A DNA stretch of 64,000 nucleotides from Hyphomicrobium_A sp963776675 (GCA_963776675.1 CAVZNR010000006.1:8275-72274), one strand, 5' to 3'. Shown: positions 8,201 through 17,397, counted from the first letter of the stretch. Program-made: numbers and translations. The notes: a model not told the origin generated them from the letters alone.

Positions 8201-10574
8201 ACTGCCAGTTGGTATCGAGGCGCTGAAGCTGCCAGGTGAGATCCGGCGCGGCAATGCGCTGGCCGTTGCCGTCGAGCTCGACGACCTCGAACTCCGCCGT
8301 CTGGTTGTCGTCGAGGTCAGAGCCCTTGAACAGCGACTTGATGCCGATGCGGGCTTCTTTCAGGTCGACCGGAATGGTGACGCTGCGCTCGATCGTGCGC
8401 CCGCCTGCCTCACGCAGGCGCAGCACAACGTTGGCCTCCAGCGGCTTGGCGGTGTGGGGGATCTGCGGGAGCGTCACGGCGATCTCGGCGTTGCCTTGGG
8501 CATCCGTCGTCGCTTCCGCGTCGAGCGGCTTGCGCACGGGATCGACGCCCTCGTCCGCTTGTCCGAACTGGAAGCCGGCAAAGCCCTCGACGTCCTTGTT
8601 GGACGGCTTGACGATGATGTCGCCTTCGATGGCAAGGCCCTCGGCCGGCGGCCCGTAGAGATAGCGGCCCGCGGCCTTGATGGTCGCGGTCTCGCCCGGC
8701 GTCAGCGCGGCAACGGGCGGCTCGAGCTTGAGGTCGAGGCGCTCAGGCACGAAGTCCTCGACCAGGAACGACACCTGCGTAAGCGGATCGCTGTTGGGGT
8801 CGGTGTGCAGCTTGGCGCGCCAGGTGCCCGTCATGGCGGAGGGCGGCAGGCCCAGAGTGAGCTCGCGTCCGCCCAGGCCCTTGTCGGTGAGCGTGTAGCG
8901 GCGGTGCTCGACGCCGTCCGGGCGCGTCACGATCAGCGTGACGGGGAGGGTCGCCGCCTTGCCGGCAGCATCGCGCAGCAGACCGGTAATATGCACCTCC
9001 TCGCCGGGGCGGTAGATGCCGCGCTCGGTGTAGAGGTAGCCGTCGAGCGGCCCGGGTGCCTCGCGGCCCTTGACGCCGCGGTCGGTCAGATCGAAGGCAC
9101 CGGCGGTGAGATCGAGGAAGGCATACTCACCGTCGTCGCTTTCGGCGACCAGCAGCGCCGGCTGCAGCCCGCCTTCGCCGCGCGACAGGCCGGACTCGAA
9201 GTGCGCATAGCCGTTGGCGTCGGATTTGGTAGTGCCCAGCACCTCGTTGTTGCGGGCGATGAGCTTCACGTTGACGGCGCCCGAAGGCTTGGCCTCGGCG
9301 AGCGAGCGCACGAAGGCGTGCACGCCGTCGTCACCGGAGAAGGCGGTGAGGCCGAGGTCGGAGACGATGAACCACTGCGTCGCCTCGGTATAGTAGGTCT
9401 CGCGCGACTTCTGCGTGGGCTTGGCGATGGCGACGTAGACGCCGGGCTTCAAGGTGCCGATGGCGTCGGTGACGGGAAGCGCGGTCGTCACCTCCTCGTT
9501 GAGCTTCTGCGGCACGTCCATCGTGCCGGTGTAGACGCGCTCGCCGGTGCGCCGCTTGATGTTCTCTACCTCGTAGCTGGAGAGCTGGCGCTGGAAGTCG
9601 CCGCTGTCGAGCGTGCCCATGAGGCTGCGGTCGCCGATACGATAGACCTCGACCTCGACCTTGGAGGTGTTGACGGTGACAAGCGGAATGCCCTGCTGGC
9701 CGCGGCTGGGGAGGACGTAGCTCTTGCCCGAGAAGCGCACGAAGGGCTTGCGGTCGGGCACGTAGACGGCGATGTCGATCTGCTTTTTCAGGTTCTCGTC
9801 GACGTCGGAGGGCAGGCCGGCGCGCAAGCCGACCTCGTAGCGCTCGCCGTGGGCGAGGCCTTCAATGCAAAGCTGCGCGCCCTCGACCACGATGCTTTGG
9901 GGGTCCTTACCGTCGACCGAGACGTATTTGGAGAAATCCACCTGCGCGCGTGACAGCGGTTCGGAGAACTGCAGGCAGAGCCGCGGGCTCGCGGTTTCCG
10001 ATTCGGTCTTGTAGTCGGTCATGCGGAAGCCGTGCTCGGCGAGCAGCTTGTCGTAGAGCCGGTGCACGCTCGGGTCGTCGGAGAGCGCGAGGCTCGTCTT
10101 CAAAGCGTCGATGGCGGGGCGCCAGTAGGAGCGCCGCTGCAATGCGGCGGCGAGAACGATGAGGGCGTTCGCCTTCAATTGCGTTTCTTGCGCGCGCTGG
10201 TAGGCGAGGTAGGCCGCGCCCGAAGCATTGACCGGAAAGTCGTAGCGCTCGTTGTACTTGTCGGGATCGGGTTGAATCGCGAGCAGCGCGCGCGCCAGCC
10301 CGAGCCAGGCGGCGGCATCGTTTGCGTCGGCGACGACGGCGCCGGCAAAGCTGCGCGAGGCGCCGCGCGGGTCGGCGGCAAGCATGCGCTCGCCCTCGGC
10401 GCGCAGGGCCGCTGCGTCGCGGCTGCCGAGCTGCCAGTTCGCCTTGAGATAGGTCTCGTAGCGTTCGGCGTCGGCCTCGACGTCGTGATGAGCGAAGGTC
10501 CGCTCTTGCGCCTGGGCAAGTGCGACGGGGAACAGGAGAGCGAGTGCGAGGAAAACGTGCGCGAGATACCGCAT
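5292..10574 (-). CDS. yfhM: Bacterial alpha-2-macroglobulin (envelope protease trap)
   Basis: About 1760 residues. I start at the Met that begins the hydrophobic signal MRYLAHVFLALALL...AQAQE, with AAGGTGG upstream; the open frame extends 27 codons further but that extension is unlike a signal peptide. The protein has the repeated beta-sandwich macroglobulin organisation and the thioester motif CAEQ with Cys1285 in the context YPYGCAEQT. Bacterial alpha-2-macroglobulins covalently trap attacking proteases in the periplasm and work with PBP1C, which repairs peptidoglycan; pbpC follows directly. The signal sequence has no convincing lipobox, so the protein may be soluble rather than lipid-anchored as in E. 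coli YfhM. Confidence 0.93.
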   Translation of the reverse strand: MRYLAHVFLALALLFPVALAQAQERTFAHHDVEADAERYETYLKANWQLGSRDAAALRAEGERMLAADPRGASRSFAGAVVADANDAAAWLGLARALLAIQPDPDKYNERYDFPVNASGAAYLAYQRAQETQLKANALIVLAAALQRRSYWRPAIDALKTSLALSDDPSVHRLYDKLLAEHGFRMTDYKTESETASPRLCLQFSEPLSRAQVDFSKYVSVDGKDPQSIVVEGAQLCIEGLAHGERYEVGLRAGLPSDVDENLKKQIDIAVYVPDRKPFVRFSGKSYVLPSRGQQGIPLVTVNTSKVEVEVYRIGDRSLMGTLDSGDFQRQLSSYEVENIKRRTGERVYTGTMDVPQKLNEEVTTALPVTDAIGTLKPGVYVAIAKPTQKSRETYYTEATQWFIVSDLGLTAFSGDDGVHAFVRSLAEAKPSGAVNVKLIARNNEVLGTTKSDANGYAHFESGLSRGEGGLQPALLVAESDDGEYAFLDLTAGAFDLTDRGVKGREAPGPLDGYLYTERGIYRPGEEVHITGLLRDAAGKAATLPVTLIVTRPDGVEHRRYTLTDKGLGGRELTLGLPPSAMTGTWRAKLHTDPNSDPLTQVSFLVEDFVPERLDLKLEPPVAALTPGETATIKAAGRYLYGPPAEGLAIEGDIIVKPSNKDVEGFAGFQFGQADEGVDPVRKPLDAEATTDAQGNAEIAVTLPQIPHTAKPLEANVVLRLREAGGRTIERSVTIPVDLKEARIGIKSLFKGSDLDDNQTAEFEVVELDGNGQRIAAPDLTWQLQRLDTNWQWYRRDGQWYYEAVTLTRKVADGTIAATAQGELAKIAARVSYGRYKLEVTSADPSGPAASITFNAGWYSTADEADSPEILDVALDRASYKPGDAAKLRIATKKGGKALVAVVSGGLLSMQEAEIADGGGEVDVPVGSNWGPGAYVTAMLYRPMDESLKRMPSRAIGVAWIGLDQSANTLDVALDAPEKIKSGTTLTVPVKVSGLDAGEEARITVAAVDLGILNLTRFQTPAPEGWFYAQRRMGLEIRDFYGRLIDGMRADRGTLRSGGDAGAAGLQGNPPVEETVALYSGIVTVGADGTAKVDFDLPDFNGTVRVMAVAWSAGKLGHAAKDVIVRDKVALTASGPRFLTLGDEARLDIAVHNVEGPAAAYTLKIADGSADVHNGTLDLKEGERRSEHVAIKPKAVGELTYDIHVTGPDGIDVARQLTFDVKPPAGDIKRTTVASLKPGGGSITLSPDLVHDLIPSRTRINLSVGPTATLDVPGLLTALDRYPYGCAEQTVSRALPLLYANALSGDVGLAQDKALKERVQAAIDHVFDMQDGSGAFGVWGPGNGDLWLTGYVTDFLTRAKEQGFAVNPQGFGQALDRLANFIAYAEDFEKGGEDRAYALYVLARNGRAPIGELRYYADTRIDRFSSPLAQAQLGAALAMMGDKTRAEHAFATALSNLDEEPTGAYSYRADYGSDLRDSAALVTLATETKMTTVEAPKLVNVISKAYLGRDYTSTQEQAWMLLAANALTEQAKTAKLVVNGAPVVGSVMRSIAADALSKAPLTVANEGDTAVDAVVTVIGAALTPEPAASKGFTIERSFYALDGTPVELASASGGTATVKQNERFVAVVKVEAQDAGGRVLLVDHLPAGFEIENPRIVDGGDIKSLAWLNATARPEHSEFRDDRFVAAFNFTGTKVQSANTESTPDGTTQAKEPAASATVAYVVRAVTPGTFVHPAATVEDMYRPQRYARTGAGTLTVTPAD

Positions 10575-10730
10575 GGGGGGCCACCTTGGGGGGAAATGTG
10601 CCGAGCGATCCAAGCTCACTATGGAAGCCGGATCGATCATGGTGAACCCCATCACGGCCCAATGTCCGTACGGCGGCGATATCCGTTCAATTATCGGGAG
10701 TTCATGCGACTTGCGGCCTTATTCGCTTGC

Positions 10731-10762
10731 ATAAGAAAAGAGGCCGGTCACCGACCGGCCTC
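10731..10762 (-). terminator. Rho-independent terminator after the 10.8-kb gene
   Basis: Perfect 10-bp stem GAGGCCGGTC (10740-10749) / GACCGGCCTC (10753-10762) with a 3-nt loop. Read on the minus strand it is followed by TTTTCTTAT. It ends transcription of the unknown gene at 10795-11382 and isolates it from yfhM. Confidence 0.8.
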
Positions 10763-10794
10763 CCTAGCGTTTGTCGATGCAGCAGAAGCCTTTG

Positions 10795-11382
10795 TCACTG
10801 ACGCCGGAAGCTCTCCGGACGCGCAAAGGCACTGGCGGCAATGCCGGTGAGATGCGGTGCGAAGGACGGCGGCACCTGCGGGGCCGAACGCAAGGGCACG
10901 GCCGCGTGCCACAGGCGCTCGAACGAGCGGGCGGCGAGGCTGGCGGCGTCGGGCGCATTGGCCGAAAATCGCTCGAACGTGTCGCGCTTGGTCGGCTCGC
11001 GGCGCATGCAGTCGCCGATCCAGCTCCGGTCGGGTGCCAGCACCAGCTGCTCGTGGGCGGCGAGCAGGCGGGGATCACGCGCTATGCGAACCTCGCCGGA
11101 CAGGCCGAAGGGCGTGGTGTCGGTCTTGGCGGTGCTCGCGTTGACCTCGCAAAAAATGACGCGGATCGAGACGTTTGCGGCGGCGAGCTTCTGAGCATTG
11201 GCGCGCAACGCCAGGGCAACGGGGCTCCCGGGCGAGCGGCAGAGCAGCAGATAGGTGCCCGCCGTCTGCATGCCGTGCAGGGTGCGCGTATCCAGATCGC
11301 CGGCAATAAACTCACTAATCTTGGCTACTTTCTCCCCAACGGCTGCGCTGTCGGGTCGGGAAGAAGAAGCATCGAATGTCAT
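10795..11382 (-). CDS. Conserved hypothetical protein, 195 aa
   Basis: Not recognised. The protein is soluble-looking, has no signal peptide and no clear transmembrane helix, and begins with a Ser/Asp-rich tail. The segment TYLLLCRSPGSPVALALRA, followed by a beta-alpha pattern (SIRVIFCEVN, GEVRIARDPRLLAAHEQLVL), suggests a small alpha/beta domain. The C-terminal third contains RSWIGDCMRREPTKRDTFE and then a low-complexity Ala/Pro stretch. A strong terminator follows it, so it is probably transcribed alone. Frame and composition fit a real gene. Confidence 0.65.
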   Translation of the reverse strand: MTFDASSSRPDSAAVGEKVAKISEFIAGDLDTRTLHGMQTAGTYLLLCRSPGSPVALALRANAQKLAAANVSIRVIFCEVNASTAKTDTTPFGLSGEVRIARDPRLLAAHEQLVLAPDRSWIGDCMRREPTKRDTFERFSANAPDAASLAARSFERLWHAAVPLRSAPQVPPSFAPHLTGIAASAFARPESFRRQ

Positions 11383-11532
11383 GAGCGCAGTCCCCTTGGT
11401 TTGCCCAGGTCGGACACGAGCAATTCGTCCCCGCCCAGGTGTTCATCTTGTGCGCCATTAAGGTGACAATTGGGTTAAGCAAACCTTGCGGACCGCAACC
11501 CTCATGCACCGCTATGTGCGCGCCTCCCTCCG

Positions 11533-14082
11533 TCACTCCGCCATTCTGCGTAGGACCAGCGGCGGCTCGAATGCAGGCGTCTCTTCCGTATCGGTCATCT
11601 CGTTGGCAGCGATTGCAGGTGTTTCGGTCGATTGCGTCTCGGCAAGCGTCAGCTCCAGCTGCGGTTGCCCGGCCGAGATTTCGGGCGCCGGGTCAGGCCC
11701 TTGTTGCGCCAAGGCGGCGAGCCCTTCGGGCAGCGTGGCCTGGCTCACGGGCACGCGGAATGTCGCGGTTTCGCGCGTGAGCTCCACGTCGATGGCCGAA
11801 TCGCTCGATTGCTCCTCGACGGCGGCGAGCGCGGCGGAGAGGCGGTCTGCGAGGGCCTGCGTGCTGCGCGCGCCGGCGCCGGCGCGGGGCGTGGGAAACG
11901 GCACAACGATGTCGGCCGGCTCGTCGGATTGCGCGGATTTCCCGGGCGCGGTGTTGCTGTTCGCCGGCGCCGGCGTGGCGTCGGCGTCTTCTGCCTCGTC
12001 GTCGAGGTCGCGATACGTGGCAAGCTCGGCCTGCGCGAGGCTCGCATAGGAGCCGAAGCGCTGATGGTAGTCGGAGGGCGGCTTCGAACGGGGCGACGCC
12101 TCGCTCCGGCGCATTGAACCGTCATCCGGACCTGCTGCCGCGGCGGGCTCGCCGGGGCGGTGCTTGAACACCTCGCGCAGATTGTCTGCTTTCGTGTCGA
12201 GACCGGGAAGATCGAACCCTTGCGGGCGCACCGATGGCCGGCTCGCGGGGCTCGATCGGGTTTCCTCGCGGCCCGGCGCTGTCTGCTGCTGGCGGCGCCG
12301 GTCGGCCGCCACGCGCCCTGCTGCGCCCATGACGGCGCCCAGGATCATCTCCGGCCACGCGCCGCTCTTGAAGGCGTAGATGCGGAACGCCGGGCTCTCC
12401 TCATCGCTGCGGTCGGAGACGAACAGCGCCTTGATCCGGCGCCAGGCGCGCGGCACCGGCGCCAGACGCTGCTCGCGATAGCACTCGATGAACTTCGAAC
12501 CCTGACGGCGCAGCTTGCGCTGGGCGACAAGGCCCGGCGCGATTTTCCAGGGGCGCGTCAGCACCCCCTGGCCTTCGAGCGCGTAGCACAGGTTGGCGAG
12601 CGTCTGCGCGTCGCGGCGCAGCTCGTCGCGCTCGGGGTGGGCGCGCGGCGCGTTCAAGGGTACGGCGACGTAGTAGGTGCCGCCCAATTCGAAGATCACC
12701 TCGCGGAACACGTCGAATGAGCGCCGTAACTCCTCGTGATTGTGGATCTCGTTGAAGCGCGACAGGATCGGGAACACCGGCCCGCGCTCGGCCTCGAGCA
12801 TGCGCTGGCGCGTGGCGACGAAGCGGTTCATCGGCCGCCCGATGGAGACGAGCAGCAGGCACAGGTCGACGAATACGGCGGTGCCGAGCGGGATGTAGTC
12901 GCGTTTCGAAAGACCCGCGGCCTCATCGTTGAGCGCGCGCAAGGCCGCCGGGTTCTCGATCGACTGGACGGCGCGCTGCTGCAACGCGCGCAGCTCGTCG
13001 GCCGAAGGCGGCAGCTTGAACGAAAGCATGCCGTAGAAGGTCGCGGTCAGGCGCCGGAAGGCCTCGATGGTGGCCTCCGAGCCTTCCACCGCGGCGATCT
13101 CGGGCTTCTCGAGGTTGGGAAGCTGGTCGATGGCGCGCACGACGCCGCGCAGCGCCATCTGCAACTGCGCGTCCGGGCAGGAGACGGTGCCGCCGCTGCC
13201 ATCGGGGAACTTGGTGCGCTCGGCGCGGTCGGCGAGGTCGGTGCGGATCTGGCGCAGCTGCGGATCGGTGCGGAAGGCATTGAACCCCGTCACCGTCATG
13301 TCGAGCTGGCGTCCGAGCCCGCGCATGAAGGCGTTGCGGGTGCCGCTCTTGGGATCGATGATCGATGGGTCGTCGGCGACGATCTTGGCGAGCTCGGTGT
13401 CCAGTACCGCCATCTCGCCCTTTACGGCGCCGATGCGGCCCTTGACGAAATCGCTGGCGAAGGAGAAGCGGGCGGCATCCTCGTCGCGCATCTTGCGGCG
13501 CGGACCATCGCCGGGCGACGAGTTGGGGCAGGAGGTGCCTTTGGTGCGCTCGATCTCGGCCTTTTGCGTGGAGACGGCGGAGAGCTGCAGCAGTGTCGCC
13601 TGCAATTGCTCCAGCCGGGTCGAGGCGCCGTGCAGCGCCGACTGCACCTGGCCGACGGCGCTCGTCGCCGAGCGCGCGGCTTCCGAGCGGCTTTCCAGCA
13701 CCTTCCAGTAGAACCCGAAGCCGAAGCCCACGGAGATGAGCGTCAGAAAGATGTAGCCGGCGACGTAGGTGAGCTTGGTGAAGGTATCGATGGGCGAGAA
13801 GATCTGATCGAGCAGCCACACGATCATGGTCATCAGCATGCCGACCGAGAAGCCGATGATCACCTTATGCAGGAGCGGCAGCGAGCCCATGTTCGACTGG
13901 ATGAGCTCCAGCATCCCGACGTAGGTCGCGACCCACGACAGGGCCGCCAGCCCGACGATGAGCACCAGCTTTTTCCAGTCGCGCGGCTCGCGCGGGGCCT
14001 CTTCCCACGCGTCGGCGCGATCTGAAGGAACGTGCAAGGTATCGGAAATGGGTGCGCGATCTCGCGCTGACCAAAACGCCAT
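11533..14082 (-). CDS. Large membrane protein of unknown function (paralogue of the 38.7-kb gene)
   Basis: About 849 residues from the Met preceded by GAGCGGG; an upstream ATG at 14136 would add 18 residues. Three hydrophobic helices in the first 140 residues are followed by a long extracytoplasmic helical region with two cysteines (Cys185 in SCPNSSPGDGP, Cys302 in SCPDAQ), then a fourth helix (YIPLGTAVFVDLCLLLVSI), a globular domain and a Pro/Ala/Glu-rich tail. The protein at 38686-40494 has the same order of features: three helices ending in a GFGFGFYW/GFGYGFWW-type segment, Cys185 and Cys295, a fourth helix and a domain with GxxYxVxP. No known domain recognised. The unique low-complexity C-terminus of about 250 residues is absent from the paralogue. 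Confidence 0.85.
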   Translation of the reverse strand: MAFWSARDRAPISDTLHVPSDRADAWEEAPREPRDWKKLVLIVGLAALSWVATYVGMLELIQSNMGSLPLLHKVIIGFSVGMLMTMIVWLLDQIFSPIDTFTKLTYVAGYIFLTLISVGFGFGFYWKVLESRSEAARSATSAVGQVQSALHGASTRLEQLQATLLQLSAVSTQKAEIERTKGTSCPNSSPGDGPRRKMRDEDAARFSFASDFVKGRIGAVKGEMAVLDTELAKIVADDPSIIDPKSGTRNAFMRGLGRQLDMTVTGFNAFRTDPQLRQIRTDLADRAERTKFPDGSGGTVSCPDAQLQMALRGVVRAIDQLPNLEKPEIAAVEGSEATIEAFRRLTATFYGMLSFKLPPSADELRALQQRAVQSIENPAALRALNDEAAGLSKRDYIPLGTAVFVDLCLLLVSIGRPMNRFVATRQRMLEAERGPVFPILSRFNEIHNHEELRRSFDVFREVIFELGGTYYVAVPLNAPRAHPERDELRRDAQTLANLCYALEGQGVLTRPWKIAPGLVAQRKLRRQGSKFIECYREQRLAPVPRAWRRIKALFVSDRSDEESPAFRIYAFKSGAWPEMILGAVMGAAGRVAADRRRQQQTAPGREETRSSPASRPSVRPQGFDLPGLDTKADNLREVFKHRPGEPAAAAGPDDGSMRRSEASPRSKPPSDYHQRFGSYASLAQAELATYRDLDDEAEDADATPAPANSNTAPGKSAQSDEPADIVVPFPTPRAGAGARSTQALADRLSAALAAVEEQSSDSAIDVELTRETATFRVPVSQATLPEGLAALAQQGPDPAPEISAGQPQLELTLAETQSTETPAIAANEMTDTEETPAFEPPLVLRRMAE

Positions 14083-14302
14083 GGGTGACCCGCTCAACTT
14101 TTCGCGCAAACGAGTTCGTCGAGCCGGCACGATCATGCGTGCAGGACCGCTTCCTCACCGATTGCGCGAACGCCTCTTCGCTCTCAGTGTCTACAAGTCA
14201 GCCCCGGCCTCGTGATCCATGACTTTGCTAGCCATGGTTTTTGTCGCCAGTGCGGCGCTCGCGTGACGGTTGACGTCACACACCGCAAAACGCAGGTGCG
14301 AT

Positions 14303-16789
14303 TCAGTTGGCGATGAGGTTGCGGCCGATCTCGTCTGCGGCGGTGCGCGCAGACGGCGCCTTTTGCGGCAGCGACACGGTGGCGGGGACGCGAGCGCGCG
14401 CACGCAAGAGATCGGGGCGCGGGTGCGCTTTCGCTTCGGTCTCGAGGTCATTGAGCAGCACCTCGAGCAGCGGTGCTGCAACTTGCGAGGAATGCAGCTT
14501 GTGGGCCCACGGCTCGCTGGCGGCACCCGTGCCGACGACGACCACGTACGAGTAGGCGGCGCCATTGGCGAACTGCAGCCCACCCGTGACCCATGCATCG
14601 ACGGTGGCGTCGGGGTCCTCGGTGACTTGCGTGCCCGTCTTGGCGAAATGCAGCCGCAACCCTTTGCGCCGCGCCGCGCACCAGCTCTTGAGGCTCTTCA
14701 AGGTTCCGGTGGGCCGGCCGCCCGGCGCATAGCAGAGCGGAGCCTGGAGCAGCGTGCGCAGCAGCCCGCGCGCGCTCCGCCGGATGATCGTGTCGGGAAC
14801 GACCTTGCCGGTGTCCTGGTAGATCGCGGAGTTGGCGCCGTCGGGGTTCGTGTAGTCGTAGGCCTTGACCAGCGTCGGTGCGCGCACGGGCACGCCGCCG
14901 CGCCCGATGAGGCTGGCCAGCACCACGCCTGCCAGGCGGTGCACGCGCCGCGGCGCCGCGGCGACCTGGCCGAGGACGACGGCCGTCGATGGCGGCGTGC
15001 CTTCGCCGGCCGCGTTGGTCGGCGGCATGGTGTAGCCCAGCTCGTCGATGAGCTTGGCGATCCGAGCCTGGCCGACGCGCGCGGTGCGGTTCAGAAGCGG
15101 ATCGTTGAGCGAGCACGCGAAGGAGACCAGCGCCGAGCGTCCGTGCCGCTCGTTGCCGTGACCGCACGCCTCCAGCCCGCGGGCAGGGGACTGCCGGTCG
15201 AGGTAGAGCGTCTGCGGGGTATCGCGCCCGGTGTTGGCGATGGCGATCGCCGCAATGATCTTGCCCGTCGAGGCCACCATGCGGCTCTCTCGTGCCGCTT
15301 TGTAAAATCCGGTCGCGGCATCGCGCGCGAACGGCGAGCCGAAATAGGCGGCCGTCTCGCCCTGCTCGAAATAGCGCACGATGCGTCCTTCGGCGTCGGC
15401 GGCGACGATGATGACGCCGGGGCTCTTTCGCTCAGCCGAAACCTTGGCGGGATCGAGCGTGTAGCCCGGGTCGATCTGGGCGGCAAACTTGGCGTCGAGC
15501 GCGGCAAGCCGTGCTTCCGCCCTGCCGGAAAAGCCGAGGTTGTCGCCGGCGTCGAACGTCGTGGTGACGCCGCGCACGCGGTCGCGCCAGCCGAAGCCGT
15601 ACGCCTGCTTCATCTCCTCGCGCACGCCGTAGCGGGCCGAGCGCATCAGCACATTGGCGCGGATGACGGGATTGGCTTGCGCCCGCTCGGCGTACGCGGG
15701 CGCGTAGCGGTCGAGCGCCTCCTGCAGCCGCGGCTTGATCTTGGGATCGGGCGGTCCGCCCGCCATGGCGATGAGGTCGAACAGCACCTGTCTCTGCGTC
15801 GCCTCGTCGGGGATCAGCCGTTCCGCGCAGGTGCGCGCGCGCACCTCGGTGAGATAGCGCCAGCGGTCGAGGCGCACGGCATTGAGCCGCTCGCCGCCCT
15901 CCAGCAGGATGATGGGGCGGTTGACGGCGGAGGCGAGCACGAACTGCTCGGCGATGGTGAGATCCTTGACCTCCTTGCCGAAGACGATGCGGCCCGTGAC
16001 CTCGATGCCGTGCAGAGGCGACCCGGCCGTACGCTGGGCAAGCCAAAGATGGTTGGCCGACCACTGCTTCAAGGCCTCGTAGCTGCCGTTGCGCGTGAGC
16101 TCCCGCTGGATGACGGGCGCGAGCCACCATTCGCCAAACTTGCGCCGGAGCTTGACGAGTGCGCCCTCGTCGGTGCGCGGCGGTGTCTTGTAGATGACGC
16201 GCACGAGCTGCATGGCGAGCGTGGAGCCGCCGATGCCCAAGCTCAAGTGGCGTGCGGCGATGGAGCGGCGCAGCGTCGAGACGGGGATCTTGAGCACGCC
16301 CATCAGATCGATGCCGAAGGGATTGAGCGGGCCCCCGAGGTTCTTGTCCTCGAGCAGCACCAGGCATTGCCAGTAGTGCTCGGGAACGTCCCGCACGGGG
16401 ATCGACTTGTGATCGGGGTTGGCGACGTAGTCGCCGAGGTCGATGGCTTCGCCCGTGTAGTTGATGTCGCGCAGGCTATCGAGGCGCGGATCGAACGTGC
16501 CGACGAAATTGCCCTTGGCGTCGTAGATTGCGGTGGCGAGCCAGCGTTCGGCGGCATAGCGCAGCTTCTCGCCAAGCGTCACCTCGCCGACGAGGCCGCG
16601 AATGGGCGCGACGACGTAGACGAGCGCAAAGGCGAAGAGGACGTAGAGGAGCGCGGCGCTCGCGACGTAGCGCAAGGGCCCGAGCCTGGGATTGAGCGCC
16701 ACCCAGTCGAGAAGGACGCGCAAGAGACGAAACGGCAAGAGCGCCAACAGCTCGAGCGCGCGCGCCAGCACACGGAAAACGGCAAGCAT
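14303..16789 (-). CDS. Atypical class A penicillin-binding protein (GT51 + transpeptidase-like)
   Basis: 828 residues. An N-terminal membrane segment lies around residues 42-62. The GT51-like domain has Glu147 in LLEDKN and GGSTLAMQLVR at about 187-197, but the usual EDxxFxxHxGxD box is replaced by EDKNLGGPLNPFGID. The transpeptidase-like domain keeps SxxK (Ser507-Lys510), SLN (560-562) and KTGT (717-720). All catalytic signature residues are therefore present, though spacing and surroundings diverge from PBP1A and PBP1C. Predicted to act in peptidoglycan synthesis in the periplasm. The gene stands alone between unknown genes. Confidence 0.85.
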   Translation of the reverse strand: MLAVFRVLARALELLALLPFRLLRVLLDWVALNPRLGPLRYVASAALLYVLFAFALVYVVAPIRGLVGEVTLGEKLRYAAERWLATAIYDAKGNFVGTFDPRLDSLRDINYTGEAIDLGDYVANPDHKSIPVRDVPEHYWQCLVLLEDKNLGGPLNPFGIDLMGVLKIPVSTLRRSIAARHLSLGIGGSTLAMQLVRVIYKTPPRTDEGALVKLRRKFGEWWLAPVIQRELTRNGSYEALKQWSANHLWLAQRTAGSPLHGIEVTGRIVFGKEVKDLTIAEQFVLASAVNRPIILLEGGERLNAVRLDRWRYLTEVRARTCAERLIPDEATQRQVLFDLIAMAGGPPDPKIKPRLQEALDRYAPAYAERAQANPVIRANVLMRSARYGVREEMKQAYGFGWRDRVRGVTTTFDAGDNLGFSGRAEARLAALDAKFAAQIDPGYTLDPAKVSAERKSPGVIIVAADAEGRIVRYFEQGETAAYFGSPFARDAATGFYKAARESRMVASTGKIIAAIAIANTGRDTPQTLYLDRQSPARGLEACGHGNERHGRSALVSFACSLNDPLLNRTARVGQARIAKLIDELGYTMPPTNAAGEGTPPSTAVVLGQVAAAPRRVHRLAGVVLASLIGRGGVPVRAPTLVKAYDYTNPDGANSAIYQDTGKVVPDTIIRRSARGLLRTLLQAPLCYAPGGRPTGTLKSLKSWCAARRKGLRLHFAKTGTQVTEDPDATVDAWVTGGLQFANGAAYSYVVVVGTGAASEPWAHKLHSSQVAAPLLEVLLNDLETEAKAHPRPDLLRARARVPATVSLPQKAPSARTAADEIGRNLIAN

Positions 16790-16837
16790 ATCGGCCGTAG
16801 GGGCTTTAGGTCATCACGGCGCAAGCGCGCCCGCTGA

Positions 16838-17397
16838 CATAAAGCCCTAGCCGACCTTTATGGCGGATTTGGCCCCGTCAATGGCGCTTTCCTGAAGCGC
16901 CCTGTACTTGCCGACACCTAAGCCGGTCGTTCGTCAGAACGCATGCAATACGACGAACAATCCGACCCCGACCGCTGGACCCAAGAGGGTTGCCAGCACC
17001 AGCATCATGAAAGACTTCGCAACCATACCACGATGACCCCGCACCAAACGCCGCTCGCCAAGCACCCCGGCACCCCCTAGAGCCTGGACACTCGACCGAC
17101 GCTGGAAACCCCCAAACAAATTCCAGCGACGTGAGAATTTTACATCAGAAAAAACCAATTGACACTCACTCTTCATTACTGAACAGCAATTTAGCTTCGC
17201 AGGTGCGGAAGGTCGCGCTCATAAATTTTTCGCACGGCGAAACGATGGCGGAGAAATATCGAAACTGACGAAAGCGTTACGCGAAACTCCACACGAATTG
17301 GTTGACCTCGCAGCGTGCACAAGCGCGCAGCGATGATTGCCGCAGCAACCTGTGAGCGCGTGGCGGCAACGCACCAGTGCGGCGTCACGAATGTGGA
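16838..17397. other. AT-richer intergenic stretch
   Basis: Apart from the doubtful 80-aa frame, no gene is visible between the PBP-like gene and the 3' end of the double-ATPase gene. Base composition is visibly lower in GC than on both sides (for example around 17150-17290). No terminator with a T-tract was found for the ATPase gene, which ends at 17398. Confidence 0.5.
16934..17176 (-). CDS. Possible small membrane protein, 80 aa
   Basis: An isolated short frame in a 600-bp AT-richer gap. Its last 30 residues form a clean transmembrane helix (SFMMLVLATLLGPAVGVGLF), while the first 50 are basic and unremarkable. No good Shine-Dalgarno sequence precedes the first ATG; an internal ATG at 17026 would give a 30-residue single-helix peptide. 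May be a real small protein or chance. Confidence 0.3.
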   Translation of the reverse strand: MKSECQLVFSDVKFSRRWNLFGGFQRRSSVQALGGAGVLGERRLVRGHRGMVAKSFMMLVLATLLGPAVGVGLFVVLHAF

